The notes below the pieces were generated by a model, which did no database searches, had not been told where the DNA came from, and was given only the letters and a program-made list of their open reading frames with translations. From Fluviicola sp. (GTDB taxonomy: Bacteria > Bacteroidota > Bacteroidia > Flavobacteriales_D > Crocinitomicaceae), in contig JAGOAZ010000003.1 in the NCBI GenBank assembly GCA_017983675.1, positions 98,719 through 162,718 of the forward strand: a DNA stretch of 64,000 bases. Reading direction: 5' to 3'. This document shows, in pieces, positions 46,136 to 54,893 of the stretch. Made by a program: the position numbers and the translations under genes. Within the stretch, counting starts at the first letter, position 1, and each line of letters opens with the position of its first letter.

Positions 46136-47581
46136 TTAACCTACTGATCCTTCAAGACTGATAGATAATAATTTTTGTGCTTCAACCGCAAATTCCATTG
46201 GCAATTGGTTCAAGACTTCTTTGCAATATCCGTTGACAATCAAACTGATTGCTTTTTCTTCCGAAATTCCGCGTTGCAAGCAATAGAAAATCTGATCTTC
46301 TCCAATCTTGGAAGTTGTTGCTTCGTGCTCAATTTTCGCACTCGGATTTTTACATTCGATGTACGGAAAAGTATGTGCGCCACATTCGTCTGTCATCAAC
46401 AAAGAATCACATTGCGAGAAGTTGCGCGCATTTGACGCATTTTTATGTATTTGGACCAATCCTCGGTAAGAATTTTGTGATTTACCCGCAGAAATTCCTT
46501 TCGAAATAATTGTGCTTTTGGTATTTTTCCCGAGGTGAATCATTTTTGTTCCCGTATCGGCTTGTTGGTAATTGTTTGTTACGGCAACAGAGTAAAACTC
46601 GCCAATTGAATGATCTCCTTTTAAAATACAAGAAGGGTATTTCCACGTAACAGCAGATCCAGTTTCGACCTGTGTCCAAGAAATTTTCGCATTAGTTTCG
46701 CAGATACCACGTTTGGTCACGAAATTGTAAATTCCACCAACACCATCTTTGTCACCAGGATACCAGTTTTGAACTGTCGAATATTTTATTTCTGCATTAT
46801 CCAGCGCAATCAATTCAACAACCGCTGCGTGCAATTGATTTTCATCGCGTTGTGGTGCTGTACAACCTTCCAAATAAGAAACATACGAACCTTCGTCTGC
46901 CACTACTAATGTGCGTTCAAACTGTCCAGTATTTGCTTCGTTGATTCTGAAATAGGTCGATAATTCCATTGGGCAACGTACGCCTTTTGGTATGTAACAG
47001 AATGAACCATCTGTAAAAACAGCGCTATTCAATGCTGCGTAGAAATTATCAGTTGCAGGAACAACACTTCCCATGTATTTTCGAACCAATTCAGGATATT
47101 CTTGAACCGCATCAGAAAACGAACAAAAAATGATGCCTAATTCTTTTAATTTAGATTTAAAGCTTGTTGCAACCGAAACAGAATCCATTACGAAATCAAC
47201 TGCAACACCAGTTAAGCGTTGTTGTTCTTCCATTGAAATACCCAATTTAGCCATTGTCGCTTTCATTTCTGGATCGACATCGTCCCAACTTTCGTATTTT
47301 TTTGATTGTTTCGGAGCTGAGTAATAGGATATTGCTTGAAAATCAGGTTTCTCGTAATGCACATGAGCCCAGTTAGGCTCTGTCATTTCTGACCATATTT
47401 TGAAACAATTTAAGCGGTATTCCAATAACCATTCCGGTTCTTCTTTTTTAGCTGAAATAAAGCGAATAATCGATTCGTTTAGTCCCAAAGGCGCTTTATC
47501 CGATTCAATATCTGTCGTAAATCCGAATTTATATTCCGAATTTTCGAGGTCCTTCGCTAAATCATCTTCTGTATAACCCAT
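46136..47581 (-). CDS. sufB: Fe-S cluster assembly protein SufB
   Basis: A 481-residue scaffold protein. It has the SufB-type [21 protein letters not shown] near the N-terminus, the [22 protein letters not shown] and [20 protein letters not shown] blocks, and [23 protein letters not shown], then [19 protein letters not shown], whose cysteine and glutamate residues line the cluster site. Length fits the family. It follows the HesB/IscA-type gene by 16 bases, the first gene of this transcript. Confidence 0.96.
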   Translation of the reverse strand: MGYTEDDLAKDLENSEYKFGFTTDIESDKAPLGLNESIIRFISAKKEEPEWLLEYRLNCFKIWSEMTEPNWAHVHYEKPDFQAISYYSAPKQSKKYESWDDVDPEMKATMAKLGISMEEQQRLTGVAVDFVMDSVSVATSFKSKLKELGIIFCSFSDAVQEYPELVRKYMGSVVPATDNFYAALNSAVFTDGSFCYIPKGVRCPMELSTYFRINEANTGQFERTLVVADEGSYVSYLEGCTAPQRDENQLHAAVVELIALDNAEIKYSTVQNWYPGDKDGVGGIYNFVTKRGICETNAKISWTQVETGSAVTWKYPSCILKGDHSIGEFYSVAVTNNYQQADTGTKMIHLGKNTKSTIISKGISAGKSQNSYRGLVQIHKNASNARNFSQCDSLLMTDECGAHTFPYIECKNPSAKIEHEATTSKIGEDQIFYCLQRGISEEKAISLIVNGYCKEVLNQLPMEFAVEAQKLLSISLEGSVG

Positions 47582-47597
47582 CTTGTTTTGTGCTTAT

Positions 47598-47921
47598 TTA
47601 TAGTGAAAATGATTCGCCACAACCACATGTTCTTCCAGCATTTGGATTAGAAAAAATAAATCCTTTTCCATTTAATCCACCAGAAAAATCCAATGTCGTT
47701 CCAACAAGGTAAAGAAAACTCTTTTTGTCAACAACCACTTTTACGCCATTATCTTCAAAAACTTTATCGTCCGGACGCTCTTCGTTATCAAAAGTTAATT
47801 GATACATTAAACCCGAGCAACCGCCACCTTGAACGCCAACACGAATAAAATAACCGACTTTTCCTTCGTCTTCCATCAAACGAATCGATTGTTTTTTAGC
47901 TTGTTCTGTTACTGTTATCAT
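47598..47921 (-). CDS. sufA: A-type Fe-S carrier (SufA/IscA/ErpA-like)
   Basis: A 107-residue HesB-type protein. The three cluster cysteines are present: GGCSGLMYQL and the C-terminal CGCGESFSL. A-type proteins carry clusters from the SufBCD scaffold to targets. It is the first gene of the sufA-B-C-D transcript and follows a good promoter with a candidate operator. The exact subgroup (SufA, IscA or ErpA) is not resolvable by eye. Confidence 0.92.
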   Translation of the reverse strand: MITVTEQAKKQSIRLMEDEGKVGYFIRVGVQGGGCSGLMYQLTFDNEERPDDKVFEDNGVKVVVDKKSFLYLVGTTLDFSGGLNGKGFIFSNPNAGRTCGCGESFSL

Positions 47922-47977
47922 AACTGCTGTTATTTTCTTTATTTAGATTAATTTTAAATAAAGGTTTATTTCGGTGA

Positions 47978-48009
47978 CAAAAATACCACTTTTATGGTAT
48001 TGATGCAAA
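47978..48009 (-). promoter_or_regulatory. sufABCD promoter with inverted repeat between its boxes
   Basis: On the minus strand TTTG (48009-48006), 20 bases, then TATTTTTG (47985-47978): both consensus boxes at proper spacing. Between them, reaching into the -7 box, AATACCA-CTTTTA-TGGTATT as read on the plus strand (47982-48001) is a perfect 7-base inverted repeat with a 6-base spacer. This is a typical repressor position. The regulator is not in the window. Confidence 0.7.
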
Positions 48010-48097
48010 TAATTTTTTGTGATTTACCAATCGATTTTCACAACAATTAACTTTTACGAAAGTTCGCTCGTGTAGGAACTTTGTCAAAGTGTTTGAT

Positions 48098-48105
48098 TAT
48101 TTTTG
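48098..48105 (+). promoter_or_regulatory. -7 box for ribF
   Basis: TATTTTTG, an exact TAnnTTTG, ends only 4 bases before the ATG at 48110, so the mRNA is nearly leaderless. It overlaps the longer frame from 48089, which argues against that start. Confidence 0.55.
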
Positions 48106-48109
48106 CCCC

Positions 48110-49048
48110 ATGCGTGTTATTCAAGATTTATCGTTGTGTTCGTTCAATCAACCCATTGTGACAATGGGGACCTATGACGGTGTTCATTTGGGACATCAAG
48201 AGATCATTAAAAATTTAGTAAAACAAGCGCGCGCAACAAATAAAGAATCAGTTTTATTCACGTTTCATCCACATCCACGCATGGTGTTGCAGCCCGACAA
48301 TCATGCAGTGAAATTGATAGATACAATAGATGAGAAATTAGCGAAATTAGCATTGCTCGGTTTGGATACGGTTGTGTTATTTCCTTTCACGCTTGAGTTT
48401 TCGCGCTTATCAGCTGAAGAATTTGTGCAACAAATTTTAGTCGATTCACTCGGTATTTCAGCAATTCATATTGGTTACGACCATCATTTTGGAAAAAACA
48501 GAGAAGGATCTTTCCCTCAGTTAGTTGCTTTTGGTCAAAAATACAATTTTGATGTTGTTGAAACACCTGCGTTTGAATTAAATGGAACAGCAATTAGCTC
48601 TACTAAAATCAGAAAGGCTTTGCAAGAAGGAGCGATCGAAAAAGCACAATTATTTTTAGGAACTCCTTTTGTGTTAACCGGTACAGTTATTCATGGAAAT
48701 AAATTAGGACGAACAATTGGCTTCCCAACAGCAAATTTAGCAATTGATCAATCGGAGAAAATTATTCCTGCTATTGGCGTTTATGCGGTTTCCGTTACTC
48801 TTGACAACAAACACTACAAAGGAGTCATGAACGTTGGAAAGAAACCAACTGTTATGCAAACAGAAGCAATTTCGGTGGAAGTGTTTATTTTTGATTTTTC
48901 AGCAGATATTTACGACAAAAAACTTTCGGTTGCCGTATTAAAGCATTTACGAGGAGAACAACGTTTTGGCTCGATTGATTTACTCAAAGAACAACTCAAA
49001 AAAGATGAAGAAATGGGTCGCATGCTTTTGGCTGATTTGCCAGATTAA
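48110..49048 (+). CDS. ribF: Bifunctional riboflavin kinase/FAD synthetase RibF
   Basis: A 312-residue enzyme that makes FMN and FAD. The N-terminal FAD-synthetase domain opens with TMGTYDGVHLGHQEII and has FTFHPHPRMVL and IGYDHHFGKNREG, with ISSTKIR near its end. The C-terminal flavokinase domain has GTVIHGNKLGRTIGFPTANL and GVMNVGKKPT. Both domains are complete. The ATG at 48110 is chosen over 48089. Its last 44 bases also encode the signal peptide of the next gene in another frame. Confidence 0.94.
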   Translation: MRVIQDLSLCSFNQPIVTMGTYDGVHLGHQEIIKNLVKQARATNKESVLFTFHPHPRMVLQPDNHAVKLIDTIDEKLAKLALLGLDTVVLFPFTLEFSRLSAEEFVQQILVDSLGISAIHIGYDHHFGKNREGSFPQLVAFGQKYNFDVVETPAFELNGTAISSTKIRKALQEGAIEKAQLFLGTPFVLTGTVIHGNKLGRTIGFPTANLAIDQSEKIIPAIGVYAVSVTLDNKHYKGVMNVGKKPTVMQTEAISVEVFIFDFSADIYDKKLSVAVLKHLRGEQRFGSIDLLKEQLKKDEEMGRMLLADLPD

Positions 49049-49577
49049 TTTCTGTTTTTCGCAGCAAGTAGTTCCAGTTCGCTGGGAAAAAGCACTCACA
49101 ATGCCCATCGATTCTGTTGTTGCAATTGATGCTTCTCACTTAAAATGGGATACAATTCCATCTCAACTGTATCAATTTGTTCACCTAACTTATTTGGATC
49201 TCAGCAAAAATCGATTAAAAGTTTTGCCTCTTGAATTGGGACAACTTAAACAATTAACTGTTTTCAAAGCTGAGAAAAATAAAATAACTGGCGCACCAAT
49301 TGTTCTTTGTCAATTAACTCAGTTGCAGAAAATTTACTTGGGCGAAAATGATTTAACTACTATTCCAGATTGTTTAGGTTATTTGCATCAATTGAAAGTA
49401 CTCGATATTTGGGACAATGCAATTGGTTCCTTACCCGAAAGTTTTTTGCAACTGAAAGCACTCAAATATGTTGACATGAGAGGGATTCTGTTAACACCAA
49501 AATTCCAAGACCAATGGTTGAAATCGATGCCACAAGTTACTTGGCAGTTTGATCCACCTTGTCATTGTGCCGATTAA
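49005..49577 (+). CDS. Small leucine-rich-repeat exported protein
   Basis: A 190-residue protein with a signal peptide (MKKWVACFWLICQINFCFSQ, cut after Gln20) and about five leucine-rich repeats: LTYLDLSKNRLKVLPLELGQ, LTVFKAEKNKITGAP, LQKIYLGENDLTTIPDCLGY, LKVLDIWDNAIGSLPESF and LKYVDMRGILL. The C-terminus ends in CHC. LRRs usually bind proteins; the partner is unknown. The start is 44 bases inside ribF, an unusually long overlap, but the signal peptide supports it. Convergent with ddl. Confidence 0.8.
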   Translation: MKKWVACFWLICQINFCFSQQVVPVRWEKALTMPIDSVVAIDASHLKWDTIPSQLYQFVHLTYLDLSKNRLKVLPLELGQLKQLTVFKAEKNKITGAPIVLCQLTQLQKIYLGENDLTTIPDCLGYLHQLKVLDIWDNAIGSLPESFLQLKALKYVDMRGILLTPKFQDQWLKSMPQVTWQFDPPCHCAD

Positions 49578-49582
49578 CGGTT

Positions 49583-50548
49583 TTACCCTAATTCTACTGA
49601 GAAAATTTCAGTCCAGAAATCTTTGATGGATATTCCTGCTGTTGCTAACATTTGCGGAACAATACTCGCAGGCGAAAATCCTGGAGTTGTGTTCACTTCT
49701 ATTACATGCGGTTCGCCATCAACAATCATAAAGTCGATGCGTGCGATTGATTTTAGTTGAAGTAATTCGTAACATGCTTTGGCGCGTTTCCAAACAATAT
49801 CTCGTGTTACATCATCAATGCGAGCGGGAGTAATTTCTTGTGATTTGCCTAAATATTTTGCTTCGTAATCGAAAAACTCGTTTTCAGTGGCGATTTCTGT
49901 TAAAGGCAACGTAACGAGCCCGTTTTTACTTCGATAAACGCCACAAGTAACCTCAGTACCTTTTAAAAATGACTCGATAACAACTGTTTTCCCTTCGTCA
50001 AATGCTACTGTTAACGCTTTTTCTAATTCCTCCGCTTTGTTTACTTTGGAAATTCCATAGCTTGATCCAGAATCAGACGGTTTTACAAAACAAGGTAATC
50101 CCAGTTGTTCAATAATTGAAGCGTGTTCAAACTGATCTTTGTGCGATAAAAACAAGGATTTTGCTACGGGAATCTTGAAATTATTCAAAAACTGATTGCA
50201 ATACCATTTGTCAAAAGACAATTCCGATGCTAGGGCAGAAGCATTGACATACGGAATTTGTTGCATGTCTAGTAAAGCTTGAATTTTTCCGTTTTCACCA
50301 GGATTTCCATGAATGTAAATTAATCCAGCTTCTATTTTAACTGAATGTTCTCCTTTTATGTAGGACATAGAAGCAATCGAAAAAGGAAAGTTTTCTTCGT
50401 TTTCTTGCGCAAACCAGCCCTCTTTTTTTACGATGATTTTCACACATTGATACCCTTCAGGAAAATGATCCTGAATTGTTTGAGCACTTTTCATTGAAAT
50501 TTCAAATTCAGATGAAAAACCACCGCAAAAAAGTCCGACAAGCTTCAT
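49583..50548 (-). CDS. ddl: D-alanine--D-alanine ligase
   Basis: A 321-residue ATP-grasp enzyme that makes the D-Ala-D-Ala end of peptidoglycan stems. It begins MKLVGLFCGGFSSEFEIS, has GNPGENGKIQALLDMQQIPYV, the ATP-grasp loop KPSDSGSSYGISKV, and IDFMIVDGEPHVIEVNTTPGFSP, whose Glu and Asn bind magnesium. The open frame extends to 50716, but the added 56 residues do not look like Ddl; the ATG at 50548, downstream of a -7 box, matches the family. Divergent from the PASTA gene. Confidence 0.95.
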   Translation of the reverse strand: MKLVGLFCGGFSSEFEISMKSAQTIQDHFPEGYQCVKIIVKKEGWFAQENEENFPFSIASMSYIKGEHSVKIEAGLIYIHGNPGENGKIQALLDMQQIPYVNASALASELSFDKWYCNQFLNNFKIPVAKSLFLSHKDQFEHASIIEQLGLPCFVKPSDSGSSYGISKVNKAEELEKALTVAFDEGKTVVIESFLKGTEVTCGVYRSKNGLVTLPLTEIATENEFFDYEAKYLGKSQEITPARIDDVTRDIVWKRAKACYELLQLKSIARIDFMIVDGEPHVIEVNTTPGFSPASIVPQMLATAGISIKDFWTEIFSVELG

Positions 50549-50565
50549 TATATTGTTTTTTTTGT

Positions 50566-50573
50566 CAAATTTA
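50566..50573 (-). promoter_or_regulatory. -7 box for ddl
   Basis: TAAATTTG on the minus strand, an exact match, 17 bases before the ATG at 50548. TTTG at 50593-50590 is 16 bases upstream, a little close for a -33 element. Confidence 0.55.
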
Positions 50574-50674
50574 CATGCAATCTTTCGGACAAACTGAGTA
50601 AGAAGAATAAAAGTTTTCATAGTCAATTGTTGAAAGCTTGTTGCAACAGATGAATGATGCATGAACTTTCTTTC

Positions 50675-50682
50675 TATATTTG
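50675..50682 (+). promoter_or_regulatory. -7 box for the PASTA/T9SS/rluD operon
   Basis: TATATTTG, an exact TAnnTTTG, 16 bases before the ATG at 50699. It lies divergent from the ddl promoter in a 150-base gap. Confidence 0.55.
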
Positions 50683-50698
50683 TTTTCAATTGTAGGAT

Positions 50699-51490
50699 AT
50701 GAAAGAATTTTTGCAAAAATTAAAAGGCTTTATCACAACAAAACACTTTGTAAAACAAACAGGGTATATTTTGTTAACATACATCATTATTGTGGGTGGT
50801 ATCATTCTTTACTTGGATGCTTACACCAATCATGGTGAAAAAATCAAAGTACCACGTTTGCTAGGCATGCATGTGACGAAAGCAGAAACGATGTTGGAAG
50901 AATTGGATTTAAAAATGGAATTATTGGATTCAATTTATCGTCCTGATCTGCCTACTGGAACAATTTTGTCACAAGATCCTTTGCCGACGAATAAATCAAT
51001 GGTTTTTGTGAAATCAGGAAGAATTATTCGTGTTTCGGTTTCAAAACGTTCTCAATTGGTTCAAATGCCAAGTTTAATTGATAAATCGCAGCGTTTTGCT
51101 GAAAGTGTATTGACCAACCGCGGATTGAAATACCACATACAATATGTACCAACTTCCGAAGCAAATGGTGCCGTTTTGAAACAATTATACAAAGGACGTG
51201 AAATCAAAGAAGGTGTTCGCATTCCAGTTGGAGCTGTTGTGACAATTGTTGTTGGACAAAATGATGTTGGCGCTCCGTCGTTGATTCCTAATTTAGTTGG
51301 TATTACAATATCTGAAGCAAAAGGTCGTTTAGGAAGCACATCATTATTGTTGCAAATTGCATCGTGTGAAGGTTGTGTTACTGGCGAGGATTCTACTGCC
51401 GCTAAAATTTATTCGCAAAGCCCAGAATTTTTAGAAGGGGTGGAATTGCCAGCAGGAACAACAATTATGATCAATGCAACAAAAGAATAA
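50699..51490 (+). CDS. Single-pass membrane protein with three PASTA domains
   Basis: A 263-residue protein with a cytoplasmic N-terminus, one membrane helix (about residues 21-42) and three periplasmic PASTA domains (about 48-114, 117-187 and 190-261), with typical PxLxGMxxxxAxxxLxxxxL lines such as VPRLLGMHVTKAETMLEE and IPNLVGITISEAKGRLGS. PASTA domains bind peptidoglycan or muropeptides. No kinase or transpeptidase domain is present. The divergent neighbour is ddl, which makes the D-Ala-D-Ala end of stem peptides, so a role at the cell wall is likely. Confidence 0.88.
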   Translation: MKEFLQKLKGFITTKHFVKQTGYILLTYIIIVGGIILYLDAYTNHGEKIKVPRLLGMHVTKAETMLEELDLKMELLDSIYRPDLPTGTILSQDPLPTNKSMVFVKSGRIIRVSVSKRSQLVQMPSLIDKSQRFAESVLTNRGLKYHIQYVPTSEANGAVLKQLYKGREIKEGVRIPVGAVVTIVVGQNDVGAPSLIPNLVGITISEAKGRLGSTSLLLQIASCEGCVTGEDSTAAKIYSQSPEFLEGVELPAGTTIMINATKE

Positions 51491-51498
51491 TTGTTTCT

Positions 51499-53694
51499 AT
51501 GAAATTTTTAACTGTTGTTCTGTTTTTAAGCACTACGTTATTGAGTTTTGCTCAAGAAACGATTGAACCAATTCGTGCTGCGAACAGAAAATCCTTTTCC
51601 AATCTACTGAAGTCGACAACATCGATTGATAGCACTTTTATCTATTCTTTTGATACGCTTGCGTTGCCACTATTTGATGATTTTTCTTCATCGAAATTTC
51701 AACAAAAAAATGCACAACCGGGAGATCCAAATGTTACTGAACAAGTATTTTTTCGGTTAACGGATTTATCAAATGCGCCACTTGCAAGTCAGGTTGTGTA
51801 TACGTCAGCAGCGACTAAAATTTTCACTACACAAAATGGCGCAACTGTTGAAACAACATTGCCTGCAATACAAATTAAAGTGGGAGATTTTAGTGCTTAT
51901 CCCGTTCAATACACAACAGTAAATGCCTATCCACCGTACTACATTTATGATACCTTGGATTTTGTGAATGATCCAGACACTGTTTATATCACTACGCCTG
52001 AATATACCCAAGCTACAGCACGGTTGTTTTTTGCACAAGTAGGCAATCCGCAAGCAATTTGGGTGGACGATTTTGCTTACCATAATTATACGCATGCTTT
52101 TAATCCGTGGTCGCTTGGTGTAGTAACATTTGACGGATTAGATGAAAACGGATATCCATATAGTTTTGGATCAACAACTTCTGGTTCTGCTGATGTATTG
52201 ACTTCGAAAACAATTGATTTGTCAAGTTATATCCCAAATGATTCCATCTACTTAAGTTTTTTAGTTCAGCCCAAAGGATTGGGTGATGAACCAGAGGCGT
52301 CGGATTCTATTGTTTTGGAATTTTACAACCAAGCATTGGATACTTGGAATTTAATGTGGAAATTGAATGGTAGTCCCTTATCTGATTTTAAAATTGGACA
52401 TGTTAAAATTACTCAAGCTGCATATTTAACTGCTGGTTTCAAATTTCGATTTAGAAATATCGGTGGTTTGTCAGGTATGTTGGATGAATTTCATTTGGAT
52501 TATGTGCATCTAAGAACAGGAAGCGGTTACCAAGACACTTTATTCAAGGATTTCGCTTTTGTTTATCCAATTAATACGCTTTTAGAAGATTACACACAAG
52601 TTCCTTGGGATCATTGGGTGAATAGTCCAATTCACATGACTGATTCAGCTATGATAACGGTTAGAAATGGTTCCAATATCGCTGAAAATAATTTGAATGG
52701 AACTGTTGCAATCAAACATGCGGGAACAGCTGAAGGATCTTTTACTTTAATTGGACAAACGTTATCGGGGGGACAAGCAAACTATGCGCCACGAACGGTT
52801 TATACTTCTTTTCACGATTTTAAATCGGGATATGCATATTCTGTCACGCCAGGATTGGAGGAAAAATCATTTGATATCATTGGAGCTGCGAGCTCACAAT
52901 TCCCAAATTTTGCTAAAAACGATTCTACTTTTTCTACTCAGTATTTTGGAAATGAATATGCATACGATGATGGTTCTGCAGAAGCAGCTTATGGAATCAC
53001 TGGAAGTCAAGCTCGTTTAGCATATCGATTTGTTCCCTACGAAGCAGACACTTTATTGGGCGTGAAAATACATTTCGTTCCAACAGTAAATGATGTATCT
53101 GATAAGTTGTTCTTATTGACAGTTTGGTCGGATAACAATGGTCAACCGGGAACTGTTTTGTACCAAGACGAATTCTTTTTCCCAAGAACACCAATGTATG
53201 AAAATGACAGAGGAGTTTTTACTGATTATTATTTAAACGACACTGCCTTATCATTACTCAATGCACCTTTTTATGTTGGTTACCGACAAATTGACGAAGA
53301 CAGATTAAACGTTGGGTTTGATAGAAATACCGACAATTCCAACAATACGTTTTATTCCTTAAACGGAGGTGCATCATGGCAAACATCTTCAATTCCTGGC
53401 AGCATGATGATGCGTCCAATTTTTTCTACAAACGGCAATGCTGATTTAGGAATCAACACGCACAGTGAATTAAATTGGTCGGTTTATCCAAACCCAACAG
53501 CATCATATTTATCAATCAATTGGCAGGAAAACACACCGTTTCCTGGTGGGCAAATAACAGATATGAATGGTCGTATTTTACTTGAAATGGAGACCAATCA
53601 GTCAACAGTCGACATGACACATTTGCCAGTTGGCATGTATTTTTTCCAACTGAATGGTCACGCAGGGGCAATCAAAAAAATTACAAAATATTAA
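51499..53694 (+). CDS. Large T9SS-secreted protein of unknown function
   Basis: A 731-residue protein with a signal peptide (ending LLSFAQ, about residue 19), a long beta-rich body with jelly-roll-like parts (WNLMWKLNGSPLSDFKIGHV, AYRFVPYEADTLLGVKIHF), and a C-terminal type A sorting domain starting WSVYPNPTASYLSI, ending AIKKITKY. It starts 8 bases after the PASTA gene and ends where rluD begins, so it belongs to their operon. I do not recognise an enzyme motif. It is one of five T9SS cargo proteins in the window. Confidence 0.82.
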   Translation: MKFLTVVLFLSTTLLSFAQETIEPIRAANRKSFSNLLKSTTSIDSTFIYSFDTLALPLFDDFSSSKFQQKNAQPGDPNVTEQVFFRLTDLSNAPLASQVVYTSAATKIFTTQNGATVETTLPAIQIKVGDFSAYPVQYTTVNAYPPYYIYDTLDFVNDPDTVYITTPEYTQATARLFFAQVGNPQAIWVDDFAYHNYTHAFNPWSLGVVTFDGLDENGYPYSFGSTTSGSADVLTSKTIDLSSYIPNDSIYLSFLVQPKGLGDEPEASDSIVLEFYNQALDTWNLMWKLNGSPLSDFKIGHVKITQAAYLTAGFKFRFRNIGGLSGMLDEFHLDYVHLRTGSGYQDTLFKDFAFVYPINTLLEDYTQVPWDHWVNSPIHMTDSAMITVRNGSNIAENNLNGTVAIKHAGTAEGSFTLIGQTLSGGQANYAPRTVYTSFHDFKSGYAYSVTPGLEEKSFDIIGAASSQFPNFAKNDSTFSTQYFGNEYAYDDGSAEAAYGITGSQARLAYRFVPYEADTLLGVKIHFVPTVNDVSDKLFLLTVWSDNNGQPGTVLYQDEFFFPRTPMYENDRGVFTDYYLNDTALSLLNAPFYVGYRQIDEDRLNVGFDRNTDNSNNTFYSLNGGASWQTSSIPGSMMMRPIFSTNGNADLGINTHSELNWSVYPNPTASYLSINWQENTPFPGGQITDMNGRILLEMETNQSTVDMTHLPVGMYFFQLNGHAGAIKKITKY

Positions 53695-54720
53695 ATGAGC
53701 GAAGAAATTCAAGAAGTCGATCAAGAAGAAGAATTATTTGAACATTACCGCTTCAAAGCAGATCCCGGCCAAGAGTCGCTTCGAATTGATAAGTATTTGT
53801 TGGATAGAATGCCCAATACTTCCCGTAATAAAATTCAAGTTGCGGCAAAAAACGGGAATATTCAAGTAAATGGCACAGCTGTTAAACCGAATTACAAGGT
53901 GAAACCGCTCGATGAGGTTGCCATTGTGTTGCCTTATCCCGTGCGAGAAATTGAATTAATTCCTCAAGATATTCCAATCGATATTGTTTACGAAGACGAT
54001 GAATTGGTTGTAGTCAATAAGCCAGCGAACATGGTTGTTCATCCAGGTTATGGAAACTACAAAGGAACATTAGTAAACGCATTGGTTTATCATTTTGACA
54101 ATTTACCGCAACGCATCCACGATTATTTTGGTCGACCAGGATTGGTTCACCGTTTGGATAAGCATACAACAGGAATTATGGTTGTTGCAAAAACTGAAAA
54201 CACCTTAACGAAATTAGCCAAACAATTTTACGACCGCACAACAGAAAGACGTTATCATGCCCTAGTTTGGGGTGATTTGGAAGAAGATGTGCGTATTGAA
54301 GGTCATTTAGGTCGCTCGCTTACGAATCGCAAAGTAATGACTGTTTTTCCTGATGGAGAACACGGAAAACATGCGGTAACTCATGTGAAAGTCATTAAAA
54401 GATACGGACTTGTTACATTAATCGAATGTAAATTAGAAACAGGTCGAACGCACCAAATCCGCACACATTTAAAATGGATTGGTCATCCGTTGTTTCATGA
54501 TTTAGAGTATGGAGGTGATTCCATTTTGAAAGGTACAACGAGCGCGCCATACAAACAGTTTATTTCAAATTGTTTTGATTTGTTGCCAGGGCAAGCACTT
54601 CATGCTAAATCACTTGGTTTCTATCATCCAGTAAAAGATGAATGGATGCAATTTGATTCAGATTTACCGGCTGGTTTTCAGCAGGTTTTGACAAAATGGG
54701 ATAGATACACAGCTGAATAA
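53695..54720 (+). CDS. rluD: Pseudouridine synthase RluD
   Basis: A 341-residue RluA/RluD-family enzyme that makes pseudouridines in 23S rRNA. An S4 domain (RIDKYLLDRMPNTSRNKIQ) is followed by the catalytic LVHRLDKHTTGIMVVAKT with Asp155, and TGRTHQIRTHLKWIGHPLFHD. The start codon directly follows the stop of the T9SS protein. It is the last gene of the PASTA operon. The 173 bases after it (54721-54893) are AT-rich and hold the upstream region of porE. Confidence 0.93.
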   Translation: MSEEIQEVDQEEELFEHYRFKADPGQESLRIDKYLLDRMPNTSRNKIQVAAKNGNIQVNGTAVKPNYKVKPLDEVAIVLPYPVREIELIPQDIPIDIVYEDDELVVVNKPANMVVHPGYGNYKGTLVNALVYHFDNLPQRIHDYFGRPGLVHRLDKHTTGIMVVAKTENTLTKLAKQFYDRTTERRYHALVWGDLEEDVRIEGHLGRSLTNRKVMTVFPDGEHGKHAVTHVKVIKRYGLVTLIECKLETGRTHQIRTHLKWIGHPLFHDLEYGGDSILKGTTSAPYKQFISNCFDLLPGQALHAKSLGFYHPVKDEWMQFDSDLPAGFQQVLTKWDRYTAE

Positions 54721-54893
54721 AAAAATAACATTTTCATTAATATTTGTATTTTTTCAACAGAAAACGATTATTTTTCATTTATTTAATTTAATTTCGGCTT
54801 TCTTCTAAAACAAATAAATCGCGACACAAACTATTGCTGTCTCAATTTTTTTGTGTTTATTTGAAGTAATTTAACAAAAGATTGCACATTGCT

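Noticed and set aside
45060..46509. Several plus-strand frames of 60-117 codons over sufD, sufC and sufB
   Set aside because: Shadows of strongly conserved SUF genes on the opposite strand.
50549..50716. Long N-terminal extension of ddl (56 codons)
   Set aside because: It covers the divergent promoter region, has no similarity to Ddl, and the ATG at 50548 gives the family start and length.
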